64,000 nucleotides of DNA, taken from positions 580,001-644,000 of the forward strand of contig CAJNDS010001324.1 in NCBI GenBank assembly GCA_905221605.1. The letters are read 5' to 3'. Each line of letters opens with the position of its first letter. Within the stretch, counting starts at the first letter, position 1. Under the pieces are notes generated by a model. That model was not told the DNA's origin. It saw only the letters and a list, made by a program, of their open reading frames with translations, and did not search any database. The stretch is from Symbiodinium natans (taxonomy: Eukaryota > Sar > Dinophyceae > Suessiales > Symbiodiniaceae). The position numbers were made by a program, and so were the translations under genes. This document shows, piece by piece, positions 44,888-56,479 of this stretch.

Positions 44888-45182
44888 GGGTATGCCGCAT
44901 GCCCAAGGGGTACGTTGAATGAGTCTCAGATCCCAGAGTCTCAAGGCCGCATCGTGGGGGGGGTTGGGGCGCGCGGGGATAGAGGGGGTGGTGTTGGGCA
45001 ACCCTAAACCCTAAACCCTAAACCCTAAACCCTAAACCCTAAACCCTAAACCCTAAACCCTAAACCCTAAACCCTAAACCCTGCAGGCCTGAGTGTATCA
45101 TTCCGGGCCTTGGCTCAAGGGTCCTGGCGTGAGTAACAAGTGCTCACCGACTCTTGGCTCTCTTGCTTTTGCTTTTTGCTCC

Positions 45183-45292
45183 TTAGTAGCTGAGTGAGTA
45201 CACTTTACACCTTCTTGGGGTACTACAATTCCCCTGTAGAACTGAAGGTGTGCACTTTTTTTGGGGGCCGAAGAACTCGGCAACTAAGGCTC
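45183..45292. mobile_element. Family E inverted-repeat element just upstream of a start codon
   Basis: CTTAGTAGCTGAGTGAGTAC at the left and AACTCGGCAACTAAGG at the right are imperfect inverted ends; the inner ACACTTTACACCTTC pairs with AAGGTGTGCACTTT. It ends about 20 bp before the ATG at 45313 and is probably a 5' UTR intron. A sister copy is the intron 46117-46225 of the same gene. Confidence 0.75.
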
Positions 45293-45312
45293 TCTCACAG
45301 CGTTTTTTACTC

Positions 45313-48300
45313 ATGGCGCGGGCCTTGGTCGGATTCATCGCCTTGCTGGCTCCGGCCTGGTCTGAGCTCGCAATCTTCGGAAGACTTGGGAATCACTTTG
45401 CATTTCTTGGGTACTACCATTCCTATAAGAAACAGCTAAACTTGTAATTTCGGTTACTCTATTTCCTAACAAACAGCTGTAATTGTAGTTGTTGCCAAGG
45501 TTCCCCAAGTTCAGCATAGGCAAGCCTCCCGGAAGACTGCGAAGAGTCTGAGTGCTCCCTGTCGCTGCGCCAGCTGAGGGGTGAACAGACCTTGGCGTCG
45601 GTTGCTGTCCACAAGGCTGTGTGTAGGGTTTAGGGTTTAAGGTTTAGGGTTTCAAGGTTCCCCTTTCAAAAGTAACCAACCCGAAAAAGGGGTGCCCTTG
45701 TTTTTTAATATGGTTGCTGGGCTACCAAGAAGGACGACCAGGAAGCACCGGACGACGGTTGGGGGAACATGACGCAGGAGGCCTGGGAAGAGAAGCAGGG
45801 CGGACTCTGCTGCTTCTCGGGAGACGATCCCAGCAATGTGTGCGGCACGTGCTTCGAGTCCTCCATCGCTTCCTACAAGAATCTAGGACCCAGAGCAGGG
45901 CCTTATCTCCTTTTTTTGGGGTCTAGGTTCCCTTATACACACCTCTAAACCCAAAAAGGCTACCCTTTTTATTCCTAGGTTCCTCTTGGGTCTAGGAATT
46001 CCTGCTCCCGGAAGAGTTCCTGTGCCTCTTGCGGTGGCTCGTGGTGCGAGCCCAAGTGCGTCATGGGAGCGGCAGATCCGAACGACAAGTGTGGAACGGC
46101 CTTTGAGACAGGGACTGCCACTTAGTAGCTGAGTGAGTACACTTTACACATCTTTGGGATACCAGAATCCCCTATAGAACTAAAAAGTGTACACTTTGGG
46201 GCGGCTTCTGAACTTAGCAACTAAGGCCAAGAGTGACACTTTCTGCGGGAAAACAGCCAAGAACTGTGCATCCTGCAATGGAGAGTGGTGCAAGCGGGGT
46301 GTTACGAAGCCTGCGGTAAAAGCCGAAGAGTCGGAGAAGGTCCAGACGGTCAATGCCGCATCGAGCGCTCAGGGCTTCTGCTGCTACCGCGGCGATGCCT
46401 TCGCTCAGAACCTGGGTAGGGCCATTGGGATAGTTTTGTGTGTTCCCTTATTGCTAAACCCTAAACCCTAAACGCTCAACCCTAAACCCTAAACCCCAAA
46501 CCCTACACCCTAAACCCTAAACCCTAAACCCCCAAAGAGAATTTCAAGGGCCATCCGAGGAACGTGTGCGGAGCCTGCGCGGACGTCTCGCAGGACGCCG
46601 CGTGCGCAAGCTCCCTGGGCTCGAAGTTTCTTATGTAAACTGCGCTAGGGTTTAGGGTTTAGGGTTTAGGGTTTAGGGTTTAGGGTTTAGGGTTTAGGGT
46701 TTAGGGTTTAGGGTTTAGGGTTTAGGGTTTAGGGTTTGGGATGATCATTTTGTGATTGTGTGGTTGCTGTACTTTTATGGTTCTATGTGGTCATATGATT
46801 GTACGATTATGGTACTTTATGATTCTATGACATATTACATGGTTCTATGAGTTTTTGGCTATATGATAACATGATTGTATGGCTATGTCGAACGAAACCC
46901 TAAACCCTAAACCCTGGAAAAAGCTTGTGGTCCACATGCTCAGAAACCCTGTAAACCCCTCCCCTGCTCCCTCTCACCCCCCCAAGAAAAGCAAACTGAG
47001 AACAACACAAAGTGGCAAACTTACCCTAGACCCTAAACCCTAAAACCTAAGCCCTAAACCCTAAGCCCCTAAGCCCCTAAGCCCTAAACCCAAAACCCTA
47101 AACCCTAAACCCTAAACCCTAAACCCTAAACCCTAAACCCTAAACCCTAAACCCTAAACCCTAAACCCTAAACCCAACCCAAAAATCCTCCAGCCCCGAT
47201 TTTTTAGGGGGTCCTGTGCCTCCCGGTCCCAAGGTGCAGCCGGCTGCAGCAAGTGTGGGGGCTCATGGTGTGCTGGTCCCAAGTGCCTTGGGCCAAGTAA
47301 GAACATCGTTTGGGGTTTAGGGTTTGAGGGTTGAGGGTTTAGGGTTTAGGGTTTAGGGGTCAAGTAAGAACATCGTTTGGGGTTCAGGGTTTGGGGCTTT
47401 GGGGTTGGGGGGTGAGGGTTTGGGGTTTAGTTTTTTTTTTTTCGGGTCTGAGGTTTAGTGTCTTTTTTGATATTCAATGACTTGGGGTTTAGGGCAAAGT
47501 TTAGGGTTTGGGATTTAGGGTTTGGGGGTTAGGGTTTAGGGTTTCGGGTTCAGGGCAAAGTTTCGGGTTTGGGGCTTAGGTGTTTTTAAGGGCTTAGGGT
47601 TTTTTAGGGTTTGGGGTTTAGGGCAAAATCAGGTTTTTTCAGGGTTTAGGGGTTTAGGGCATAAGCGGGCTTAGGCAAGAAGACTTTTTCGATTTCGGGT
47701 TGAGGGCGTCTCTCAGTATCCCTAAAACATGATCACCCCCCCCATGATCGAATATCCACAAACGGTACCCCCATTCTGGGATGCGCCTCCCCCCCCCCCC
47801 GTGCTTCCGGGGGGGTTGGTCCGAGTTGCCCGATTCACAACCCCCCCCCCCCCCCCCCCCCCCCCACAGACGGCGGCTTGTTGAGCAATCTACAAGTCAT
47901 CTTGCAGCTATGACCTGCAGCTATGACCCAGAGTAGGCCCTTATTCCCTTTTTTTGGGGTATGGGTTCCCCTACAAGCCCCTTTCAAGCAACAAAGGGCA
48001 CCCTTTTATTCCTTGGTTGCTCCTGGGTCTAGACACTGTGGCCGAGAGCCCTAAGCGCTTGGACCCTGAGCCCTAAATCCTAAATCCTGAACCCTAAACC
48101 CTAGGCCCTGGACCCTAAAACCCTAAAACCCTAAAACCCTAGCGCCCTTTCAACCTACGGCCTGCGCTGAGAGGTGCATCAAGGCCTTCAAAGACAAGGC
48201 AAGAGTTTATATAATATGCCCTAAGCCCTCCTAAACCCTGAACCCCAAACCCTAAACCCTCCTAAACCCTAAACCCTAAACCCTCCTAAACCCTAAACCC

Positions 48301-49784
48301 TCCTGAACCCTAAACCGTCCTAAGCACTAAACCCTCCTGAACCCTAAACCCCACTAAAAACCCCGAACCCTAAACCCTAAAGGCAGATCCCTGCAGCTCG
48401 GCGTTCGGGCATGACTCGGTGGCATCGGCAGAGGACCGCGGGGCGGGAGTTGAAGAGTTGAAAGTTGAGGGTTTAGGGTTTAGGGTTCAGGGTTTCGAGG
48501 GTACAAGGTGTTTATCTGGTAGTTCCGATTCCAGATAACAGATAATTGGACTTTACCATCTGTCCTAGCAGCGGTAGCTGCAGATACAGTCAGCCAGGCT
48601 CCTTAAATGAGTCATGTACAGTGTACAGAACGCCCCTTTACAATGTCCAGGCCCCTAAGCCTCTAAACCCTGGACCCTACCTGCAAGGCACCCAAACCCT
48701 AAACCCCTAAGCCTCTAAACCCTGGACCCTACCTGCAAGGCACCCAAACCCTAAACCCCTAACCCTAAACCCTAAACCCCAAGCCCAAACCTCTGAGTAC
48801 CCACCCGAGGAGTACTGCTCCGGGTCCAAGGAGCACTGCGACTCCTGCCATGGGGCCTCCTGGGACGCAAATCCCTACCAGGTTTAGTTTAGGGTTTAGG
48901 GTTTGGGGTTTGGGGTTTGGGGTTTGGGGTTTGGGGTTTGGGGTTTGGGGTTTGGGGTTTGGGGTTTAGTGCTGGGCACTTAGGGTTCTAGGGGGACTTA
49001 CATCCTTAAATTAAACGGCCCCGTGCCTTCTTATCTAAGGGGATGTTTCATGGTCCCTCACTATGACCCCTACTTTCTTAGAAGGGTTCTCAAGTATGGG
49101 CCGTTGCATGTTCGTGGGGTCTATAAGGGTACATAGGGGGGATATCAGGGGTCCCGTTTAAGGGCTCATTTTGAGGGACAAAGTTGCGAAAATGGTTCTT
49201 ACTAGGGAAGTAGGGAAATGAGGTACTGAAATCACCCTGTTAAGAGGGAAACCCTAAACCTTAAACCCTTCGTACGAGTGATCGTCGTCATCGTCCTTTA
49301 AGAGACGGGCAGCTCAGCAACCTTGAAGGTCTTTAAACATAACATCCTAAGGTTTAGGGTTTCGGGTTTAGGGCTTAGGTCTTATAGGGTTTGCAGGGTT
49401 TATAGGGTTTACAGGGTTTCGGGTTCTGAGAGGACTCAGAGTACATAGGCAGCCTTCTGGGTCCTAAACATAATCATAAAGGAAGGGCTCCCCCCCAAAG
49501 GAACCCCAAATTTCCGAAAAGCCACGCACAGAGCAAGCCCCAGAAACCGAAACCCTAAAGCCAGAGCTGCGGTTCAACGGCTCGGCATGTGCCCTCTTTC
49601 CGAGGCATGGTGCGAGGCCTACAACATCACCTTCGTGACGGGCGAGAAGTTTGACCCGGACCATCCTTTCAAAACGCCCAGCGACGAAGACGAGGATGTG
49701 GAGGATGTGGAGGAAGTGGAGGACCCGGAGGGTGCGGAGACCATCGCTGACCTCTTCCCTGATGGCCTCGCCAAGAAGGCTTAA
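45313..49784 (+). CDS. Secreted Cys-rich protein with two similar domains and an acidic C-terminus
   Basis: Exons: 45313-45369 (signal peptide, ARALVGFIALLAPAWS), 45520-45615, 45730-45878, 45996-46116, 46226-about 46410, about 46540-46600, about 47213-47290, about 48160-48198, 48383-48433, 48810-48881 and a last exon ending at stop 49782-49784. Six introns resolve: GC-AG at 45370, 45616, 46117 and 48199; GA-AG at 45879 and 48434. Two Cys-rich regions share an order: CCFSGDDPSNVCGTC, CASCGGSWCEPKC, CASCNGEWC in the first; CCYRGDAF, VCGAC, CSKCGGSWCAGPKC, CDSCHGASWD in the second. The tail is strongly acidic (SDEDEDVEDVEEVED). It probably enters the secretory pathway; function unknown and no named family recognised. 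Joins from 46410 to 48160, and the last junction, are not resolved. Confidence 0.7.
45648..45727. mobile_element. Family A element inside intron 45616-45729
   Basis: TTCAAGGTTCCCCTTTCAAA, AGTAACCAACCCGAAAAAGG, then GGTTGCTGGGCTACCAAG. The left terminus is replaced by a short TTTAGGG run. The 114-bp intron (GC...AG) is almost wholly this element plus the run. Confidence 0.8.
45879..45995. mobile_element. Family B element forming an intron
   Basis: Starts GAATCTAGGACCCAGAGCAG and ends CTCTTGGGTCTAG, with CTAGGACCCAGAG and its near complement as inverted ends. Intron of 117 bp (GA...AG). GAAT at the donor and GAAT at the start of the next exon form a direct repeat. Confidence 0.85.
46117..46225. 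mobile_element. Family E element forming an intron
   Basis: Starts GCCACTTAGTAGCTGAGTGA and ends ACTTAGCAACTAAG; inner ACTTTACACATC pairs weakly with AAGTGTACACTTT. Intron of 109 bp (GC...AG) in the Cys-rich gene; GCCA lies at both junctions. Confidence 0.85.
47934..48032. mobile_element. Family B inverted-repeat element
   Basis: TGACCCAGAGTAGGCCCTTA, central AACAAAGGGCACCCTTTTAT, right TTGCTCCTGGGTCTAG. In the unresolved intron region of the Cys-rich gene, next to long C runs at 47790-47866. Confidence 0.8.
48895..48967. repeat. Homogeneous TTTGGGG variant array
   Basis: About nine units of GGGGTTT in the intron after exon 48810-48881. A shorter TTTGGGG block is at 10935-10975. Confidence 0.9.
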
Positions 49785-50069
49785 GGCGTAGGATATGGGC
49801 AGGCGCGGTTTTCATCCGCGCTTTATATGCAGCCAGAAGTGTTGTATAAGACAAAGAGATATCCTCCTCCACGCTCGGATCTGAACGCAGCGAACAGCAC
49901 GGCCGGGAGGCAAGAACTCAAGAAAGTGCGGCTGCAGTGTCTGCACGAGCCGCCCGTACCAGACTTGCACAGAACGCCGCAGAACCACAAAAGCAAACTT
50001 GCGCGGGGTGTGTGCACAATGCCGCTGCCTCCTGCCCTTGCCCGAATCCCTACGAACCGCTAACATACC

Positions 50070-50203
50070 CAGAGGGTCCCTTTGTAGTCCTCTTCTGAAA
50101 GGGGCACCTAGTAATTCCATAGTAAAGCCTAAACCCTAAACCCTAAACCTTATAAACCCTAAACCCTAAACCCTAAATAATACTACAAAGGGTCCCTCTG
50201 GGA
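50070..50203. mobile_element. Family C element with an internal CCCTAAA array
   Basis: CCCAGAGGGTCCCTTTGTAG and TACTACAAAGGGTCCCTCTG are inverted ends. Between them, after CACCTAGTAATTCCATAGTA, lies a CCCTAAA run (about 50127-50177). Another hairpin element carrying a telomere-type array inside. Confidence 0.85.
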
Positions 50204-50399
50204 GAGGTCCTGCGGCGTGGTGACCCCGTGTTGGGTTCCTTCTTCATCAACAGGCCGGGGCTGGCCTACTGTAGGACCAAGTTGAATTGTTGAATTTTAA
50301 GCAGGGTTTAGGGTTTAGGGTTTAGGGTTTAGGGTTTAGGGTTTAGGGTTATGCATGTGTATATATATATATATTTTAAGGGGCTGCGCCCATGGGCGG

Positions 50400-50625
50400 G
50401 CAGCGCAGGCAGAAGCGCGGGGCGAGCAGTTTCTAAGCATTTTGAGGCCCCTAAACTCCCTTAAAATCTCTAAGCGTTTGAGGCTCCTCAACCCCCTTAA
50501 AGTTTCTAAGCATGTTCAGGCCCCTAAACTCCCTTCAAATCTCTAAGCGTTTGAGGCTCCTAGACTCCCTTAAAGTTTCTAAGCACTTTATAAGGCCCCT
50601 AAACTCCCTTTTTCCTAGCCGCGGG
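50400..50625. repeat. Tandem repeat with CTAAACTCCCTT units
   Basis: A unit containing GGCCCCTAAACTCCCTT, then AAATCTCTAAGCGTTTGAGG and CTCC, then CTTAAAGTTTCTAAGCA repeats about three times (50442-50625). Confidence 0.75.
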
Positions 50626-50639
50626 CTTAGACACGTCGC

Positions 50640-52030
50640 TTATGCCCGCCCTTTGGGGGGCATCATGCTCCTGATGCGCCCCCGGGGTCCCGCCCCGGGA
50701 GCCGCTGATGCTCCTGATGCGCGCCTGGGGGTCCCGGGCTGGACCCGCTGATGCTCATGATGCGCGCCCTCTGGGGGCCTCCGTGGCGACGCAAAAAACC
50801 ACGAAAAAAAAACCGTTCACCGGCGGCACGCGGGGGTCGGCGGCACTGGCGTCCGGCCTAATTCTGCTTCGCAGAAGGCCAGAGGCCAGCAAGGCTATTC
50901 CCGGGACGACCCGGGCTAAAAGGTCCGCATTTGCTCGGTCCTTTGGGGACCTCGCGCTGCCCGATTTAATGGCTACCGCCAGTGCCGCCGACCCCACCCC
51001 CCGCCATTTTAGGGTGCCTCAGGGCTTAGGGAGTTTCTTGGGTGGCTTCGGCTTGGGCAGCTTGGGGTAGTTGGAGGATTTGGGCGCCCTTTGCAGGGAT
51101 GACGCTATGAGGGTTTAGGGTTTAGGGCTAGTTCGCAGCCTTTTGGGAGAGGGGGGGGCCTTCACACTGGTGGCGGGCGGTGCGGATGGCGGCTCGTCAG
51201 CGTGGGTGGCTCAGGGGGCGGGTGGCTTGGGGCGGTCTTGGTGGTTCGGGTCATGTGGGTGGTTGGGGTGATGTGGGGTTCGGGTGGTGTGGGTGTTTGG
51301 CGGCATGGCTTCGTTCATGTACAGACTGTACAGCCTCAGAGTGTCCTACTGTGCATACCTAGGCTGGGCACTCTGATAGGATTCCTGACCCTTGAGGCGG
51401 CTGCGGGCAAGTGAGCGAGGAAAGAAAAATACAAATTTGTTAAGTTTACCTGTAACTCCGTATCAGTTTTGTGGGGCCCCTGCAGGGTCCCAGGAAGGGA
51501 CCAAGCAGGGCAGCCCCCCCAACTAGAAAAACCTAGATGAATTTAGAATCTGTCCCCATGTGCTTGCATAAAGGCCCACGGGAGGGGGACCCAAGGACCC
51601 CCCGGGGCAACCGGCACCCCGAGAACCAACGCGGATCCTGCAAAAACAGGGCGACCGACCCAAGGACCGGCGGAGGGTGGGAGAAGCGGGCGACCGACCC
51701 AAAGACCGGCGGAGGAGGAAGTTTTAAAACTTGCGTTTTGCGTTGTTCTATACGTCCTGTTGAGTCGGGCCTTTTTTGCTTTGTTCTAAGCGTCAAAGTG
51801 GGCAGATTCCAAATTCCACCGAATCCCGGTGCCCTATGCTCCCTTAGAAGGCCCCCCATGGCTCAAATCCTTCGGCTAATCCAGGGCATTTAGCCTTGCG
51901 AGCAGCACAACGGCAAAGTTTGGATTGCGAGCCAGGGGTCGGTCAGAAGAGCGTTTGGAAGCGAGGCTTCAAACGGCGCGCGAGGTTCACGAAGCGGGTT
52001 GGTTGGGGTCACACGCCCGACATGACGAAC
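50640..52030. other. GC-rich stretch with short duplications, no gene assigned
   Basis: Contains a repeated block CTGATGCTCCTGATGCGC (50670-50775) and a repeated block GCGACCGACCCAAGACCGG-like (51645-51712). Frames of 100-120 codons exist on both strands but have no recognisable motif, and overlapping frames are equally open. I see nothing here I would call a gene. Confidence 0.5.
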
Positions 52031-54090
52031 ACCTCAAAAACATAGGCAAACGATGGAGCAAAGACAACAGAAACGAAGAAGCACGCAAAGAACAATGAAA
52101 TCAGAAAAACAAGCAAAATAGGTCACGGAGTTTCTCTCCTACTCAGGCAGAACAAATTAAAAGGAGAACAGCTCAAAAACATAGGCAAATGCTATGCCAA
52201 AAAACACGAACAAGCATGCAAACAGCAATGCAAACGGAAATAAAGGCAACGTAGGTGACGGAGTTCTTTCTCCCACCCAGGCATAGGACAAAAGAAGAAC
52301 ACCTCAAAAACACAGGCAAATGCTTGATCAAAACCCAGAGAAACGACAAAGGACGCAAAGAATGAAAACGGAAATAAATCCAAGGTAGCGGACGGAGTTT
52401 TACCTCCTGCCCAGGCATAGGAGAAAAGAGGAACACCTCAAAAAGAGAGGCAAATGCTGGATCAAAAGCAACACAAACGCAGAAGGAGGCAAAGAGCAAT
52501 GAAATCAGAAATACAAGCAAAATAGGTCACGGAGTTTCTCTCCTACTCAGGCAGAACAAATGACAAGGAGAACAGCTCAAAAACACAGGCAAATGCTATG
52601 CCAAAAAACACGAACAAGCATGCAAACAGCAATGCAAACGGAAATAAAAGCAATGTAGGTGACGGAGTTCTATCTCCCGCCCAGGCATAGGACAAAAGAA
52701 GAACACCTCAAAAACACAGGCAAATGCTTGATCAAAACCCAGAGAAACGACAAAGGACGCAAAGAACAATGAAAACGGAAATAAAACCAAGGTAGCGGAC
52801 GGAGTTTTACCTCCTGCCCAGGCATAGGAGAAAAGAGGAACACCTCAAAAAGAGAGGCAAATGCTGGATCAAAAGCAACACAAACGCAGAAGGAGGCAAA
52901 GAGCAATGAAATCAGAAATACAAGCAAAATAGGTCACGGAGTTTCTCTCCTACTCAGGCAGAACAAATGACAAGGAGAACAGCTCAAAAACACAGGCAAA
53001 TGCTATGCCAAAAATCACGAACAAGCATGCAAACAGCAATGCAAACGGAAATAAAAGCAATGTAGGTGACGGAGTTCTATCTCCCGCCCAGGCATAGGAC
53101 AAAAGAAGAACACCTCAAAAACACAGGCAAATGCTTGATCAAAACACAGAGAAACGACAAAGGACGCAAAGAACAATGAAAACGGAAATAAAACCAAGGT
53201 AGCGGACGGAGTTTTACCTCCTGCCCAGGCATAGGAGAAAAGAGGAACACCTCAAAAAGAGAGGCAAATGCTGGATCAAAAGCAACACAAACGCAGAAGG
53301 AGGCAAAGAGCAATGAAATCAGAAAGAAATACAAGCAAAATAGGTCACGGAGTTTCTCTCCTACTCAGGCAGAACAAATTAAAAGGAGAACAGCCCAAAA
53401 ACATAGGCAAATGCTATGCCAAAAAACACGAACAAGCATGCAAACAGCAATGCAAACGGAAATAAAAGCAATGTAGGTGACGGAGTTCTATCTCCCACCC
53501 AGGCATAGGACAAAAGAAGAACACCTCAAAAACACGGGCAAATGCTTGATCAAAACCCAGAGAAACGACAAAGGACGCAAAGAACAATGAAAACGGAAAT
53601 AAAACCAAAGTAGCGGACGGAGGTTTACCTCCTGCCCAGGCATATGTCCTGCCCAGGCATAGGAGAAAAGAGGAACACCTCAAAAAGAGAGGCAAATGCT
53701 GGAACAAATGTCAACACAAACGCAGAAGCAGGCAAAGAACAATGAAATCAGAAATACAAGCAAAATAGGTCATGGAGTTTCTCTCCTACCCAGGCATAAC
53801 AAAAGGAGAACAGCCCAAAAACATAGGCAAATGCTCTGCCAAGAAACACGAACAAGCTTGCAAACAGCAATGCAAACGGAAATAAAAGCAACAAGGTGAC
53901 GGACCTCTATCTCCACCCAGGCACAGGACAAAAGAAGAACACCTCAAAAACACAGGCAAATGCTTGATCAAAACCCAGAGAAACGCAAAGAACAATGAAA
54001 ACGGAAATAAAACCAAGGTAGCGGACGAAGTTTTACCTTCTGCCCAGGCGTAGGAGAAAAGAGGAACACCTCAAAAAGAGAGGCAAATGG
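52030..54090. repeat. Higher-order satellite, about 410-bp unit, five copies
   Basis: The marker GGTCACGGAGTTTCTCTCC recurs at about 52121, 52525, 52932, 53343 and (as GGTCATGG) 53768, giving periods of 404, 407, 411 and 425. Each unit contains three related monomers of about 130-140 bp, recognisable by AACACCTCAAAAACACAGG or AACAGCTCAAAAACATAGG. So this is a three-monomer higher-order array. Reverse-strand frames across it recur with the unit and are not taken as genes. Confidence 0.93.
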
Positions 54091-55345
54091 CGGGAAGGGC
54101 GGGGGGGGCGGTGGCAGCGAAGGGAGGGCTCGGGCATGCACTGGAGCCCTTAACAACACTCCATTCTGACAGCAAGGCAGCGGGAGGGGTGGGCAGGAGT
54201 GGGGCATGCACTGGAGCCCTGAGGGGGTCGGCGGGGGTGGGAAGGGCGGGAGTGGGGGGAGCGGGGGGGGGGGGGGGGGGGGGGGCAGCGAAGGGAGGGC
54301 TCGGGCATGCACTGAAACCCTTAAAAACACTAACAGCAAGGCAGCGGGAGGGGTGAGTGGGAGTGGGGCATGCATTGGAGCCCTTAAAACACGCCAGTCT
54401 GACAGCAAGGCAGCGGGTGGGAAGGGCGGGGGCAGTGGGGGGGGCGGGGGGGCGGGGGGGCGGGGGCAGCGAAGGGAGGGCTCGGGCATGCACTGCACCC
54501 CTTAAAAACGGCGGGGGGAGCGGGGGGGGCGGGGGGGGCGGGGGCAGCGAAGGGGGCTCGGGCCCTTAAAAACACTCCATTCTAACAGCAAGGCAGCGGG
54601 AGGGGTGGGCAGGAGTGGGGCATGCGCTGGAGCCCAACACGCCAGTCCAGTGGAGGGGGTTGGGAAGGGCGGGGGGAGCGGGGGGGGGGCGGGGGGGGGC
54701 GGGGGGGCGGGGGGGGGGGGGCAGCGAAGGGGGGGGCGGGCACTGGAGCCCTTAAAAAAACTCCATTCTAACAGGGAAGGGGGGGGGGGCGGGGGGGGGG
54801 GGGGGGGGCAGCGAAGGGAGGGCTCAGGCATGCACTGGAGCCCTGAAAAACACTCCATTCTGACAGCAAGGCAGCGGGAGGGGTGGGCAGGAGTGGGGTA
54901 TGCACTGGAGCCCTTAAAACACGCCAGTCCAGCGAAGGGGGTCGGCGGGGGTGGGAAGGGCGGGGGGAGCGGGGGGGGCGGGGGGGGCGGGGGGAGCGAA
55001 GGGAGGGCTCGGGCATGCACTGGAGCCCTTAAAAACACTAACAGCAAGGCAGCGGGAGGGGTGGGTGGGAGTGGGGCATGCACTGAAGCCCTTAAAACAC
55101 ACCAGTCCAGCGGAGGGGTGGGAAGGGCGGGGGGAGCCGGGGGGCAGCGAAGGGAGGGCTTGGGGGGCGGGCACTGGAGCCCTTAAAAACACTACAGCAA
55201 GGCAGCGGGAGGGGTGGGTGGGAGTGGGGCATGCACTGGAGCCCTTAAAACACACCAGTCCAGCGGAGGGTCGGCGGGGGTGGGAAGGGCGGGGGGAGTG
55301 GGGGGGGTGGGGGGGGTGGGGGGGGCGGGGGCAGCGAAGGGAAGC
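54090..55345. repeat. G-rich minisatellite
   Basis: Irregular repeats of 80-180 bp built from GCATGCACTGGAGCCCTTAA, ACAGCAAGGCAGCGGGAGGG and long GGGGGGGCGGGG runs. One stray unit continues at 55636-55735. The long Pro-rich reverse frames here are repeat translations. Confidence 0.92.
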
Positions 55346-55397
55346 GTGCCCTAGAAGGGGGCTGCTTACTCCAGGGAGCTGCTTCCTCCAGGCTGCT

Positions 55398-55640
55398 TAC
55401 TCCAACGTTGGAGTAGAAGCGGAGTAAGCAGCCCCCTACTAGGGCACGCTTTTACTCCAACATTGGAGTAAGCATTCCCTACTAGGGCATGCTTTTACTC
55501 CAACGTTGGAATAAGCAGCCCCTCGACGGGCACGCTTCTACTCCAACGTTGGAGTAAGCAGCACCCTACTAGGGCACGCTTCTACTCCAACGCTAGACTA
55601 AGCAGCCCCTACTAGGGCACCTACTCCAACGTTGGAGAAA
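55398..55640. repeat. Array of an 18-bp perfect palindrome
   Basis: TACTCCAACGTTGGAGTA, identical to its own reverse complement, occurs at 55398 and 55539, with variants at 55453, 55497, 55583 and 55622. Spacers of about 21-37 bp contain AGCAGCCCCTACTAGGGCAC. Six copies in about 240 bp, between two minisatellite blocks. Confidence 0.92.
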
Positions 55641-56479
55641 CACTCCATTCTAACAGCAAGGCAGCGGGAGGGGTGGGCGGGAGTGGGGCACGCACTGGAG
55701 CCCTTAAAACACGCCAGTCTGACAGCAAGGCAGCATAGGGGCATGGGGCCACGGGGCCATGGGAAGGGTGCATGGAGGGGGAGGGTGTGTGGGTGGTGGC
55801 AGCCATGTGAGACATGGGGCCATGAGCTGGAGCCCCTAAAAGAATGCCAAAACATCCATGAGGTGTGGGTGGTGGCAGCCATGTGGGATCCTGGGGCCAT
55901 GAGCTGGAGCCGGGGTCGAGGGCATGGAGGCATGGGGGCCATGCGATGGAACGGGCGGAGCGGGCGCGATGGAACGGGCGGAGCGGGCGGAGTGGCGGAG
56001 AGAGCGGCAAGACTATGGGTCTTCACTAGCGCCTCCCCCGCTCAAAGCTCGGGTCGGCGGATATATGTATATATAGTATAGTATAGATGGAAGCTCATAG
56101 TCTGTTACGTTCAGCACGATGTAGGTTCTTCTGGTCATGTTGAGAGTTGGCATATGGCTCTTGTCGGCTTTTGCTGTCGTCGAGCCAGGCCGTTTGATGG
56201 CAGCCTACTCGTGCAGAACACCTGCGTGGAGTGGAGGCTGTGATGCCATACTTTCCAATGCTCTGCACTCACATATTCAAGATGTGTGTAAGGGTTTAGG
56301 GTTTAGGGTTCAGGGTTCAGGGTTTAGGGTTTAGGGCTAGGGTTTAGGGTTTAGAAGGTAGCTCGTCATGGAGGGTGCACTTTCAGAATGCCAAGCTCGG
56401 TCTCTGCCTTCGCAGCCTTTATAACACACAGGCTCAGGGCATTTGTGAGAGCCTGGGGCAAGAGCCTCAAAAAACCACC
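55640..56479. other. Repeat remnants and probable 5' region of the first prominin-like gene
   Basis: 55740-55990 holds a duplicated GCCATGAGCTGGAGCC block. From about 56226 the sequence (GGAGGCTGTGATGCCATACT, then ATATTCAAGATGTG and a TTTAGGG run) matches the stretch at 60857-60930 upstream of the second copy, so it is part of the duplicated unit and may include the promoter and 5' UTR. A frame opening at 56137 is not supported as a gene. Confidence 0.5.

Noticed and set aside
52173-54016. Repeated reverse-strand frames with hydrophobic character (FASFVVSLGFDQAFA)
   Set aside because: They recur with the 410-bp satellite unit and change frame or stop between units; no start, signal or domain context.
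53968-55255. Long Pro-rich reverse-strand and Gly-rich forward frames
   Set aside because: They are translations of the G-rich minisatellite; several overlapping frames are open at once, as expected from the composition.
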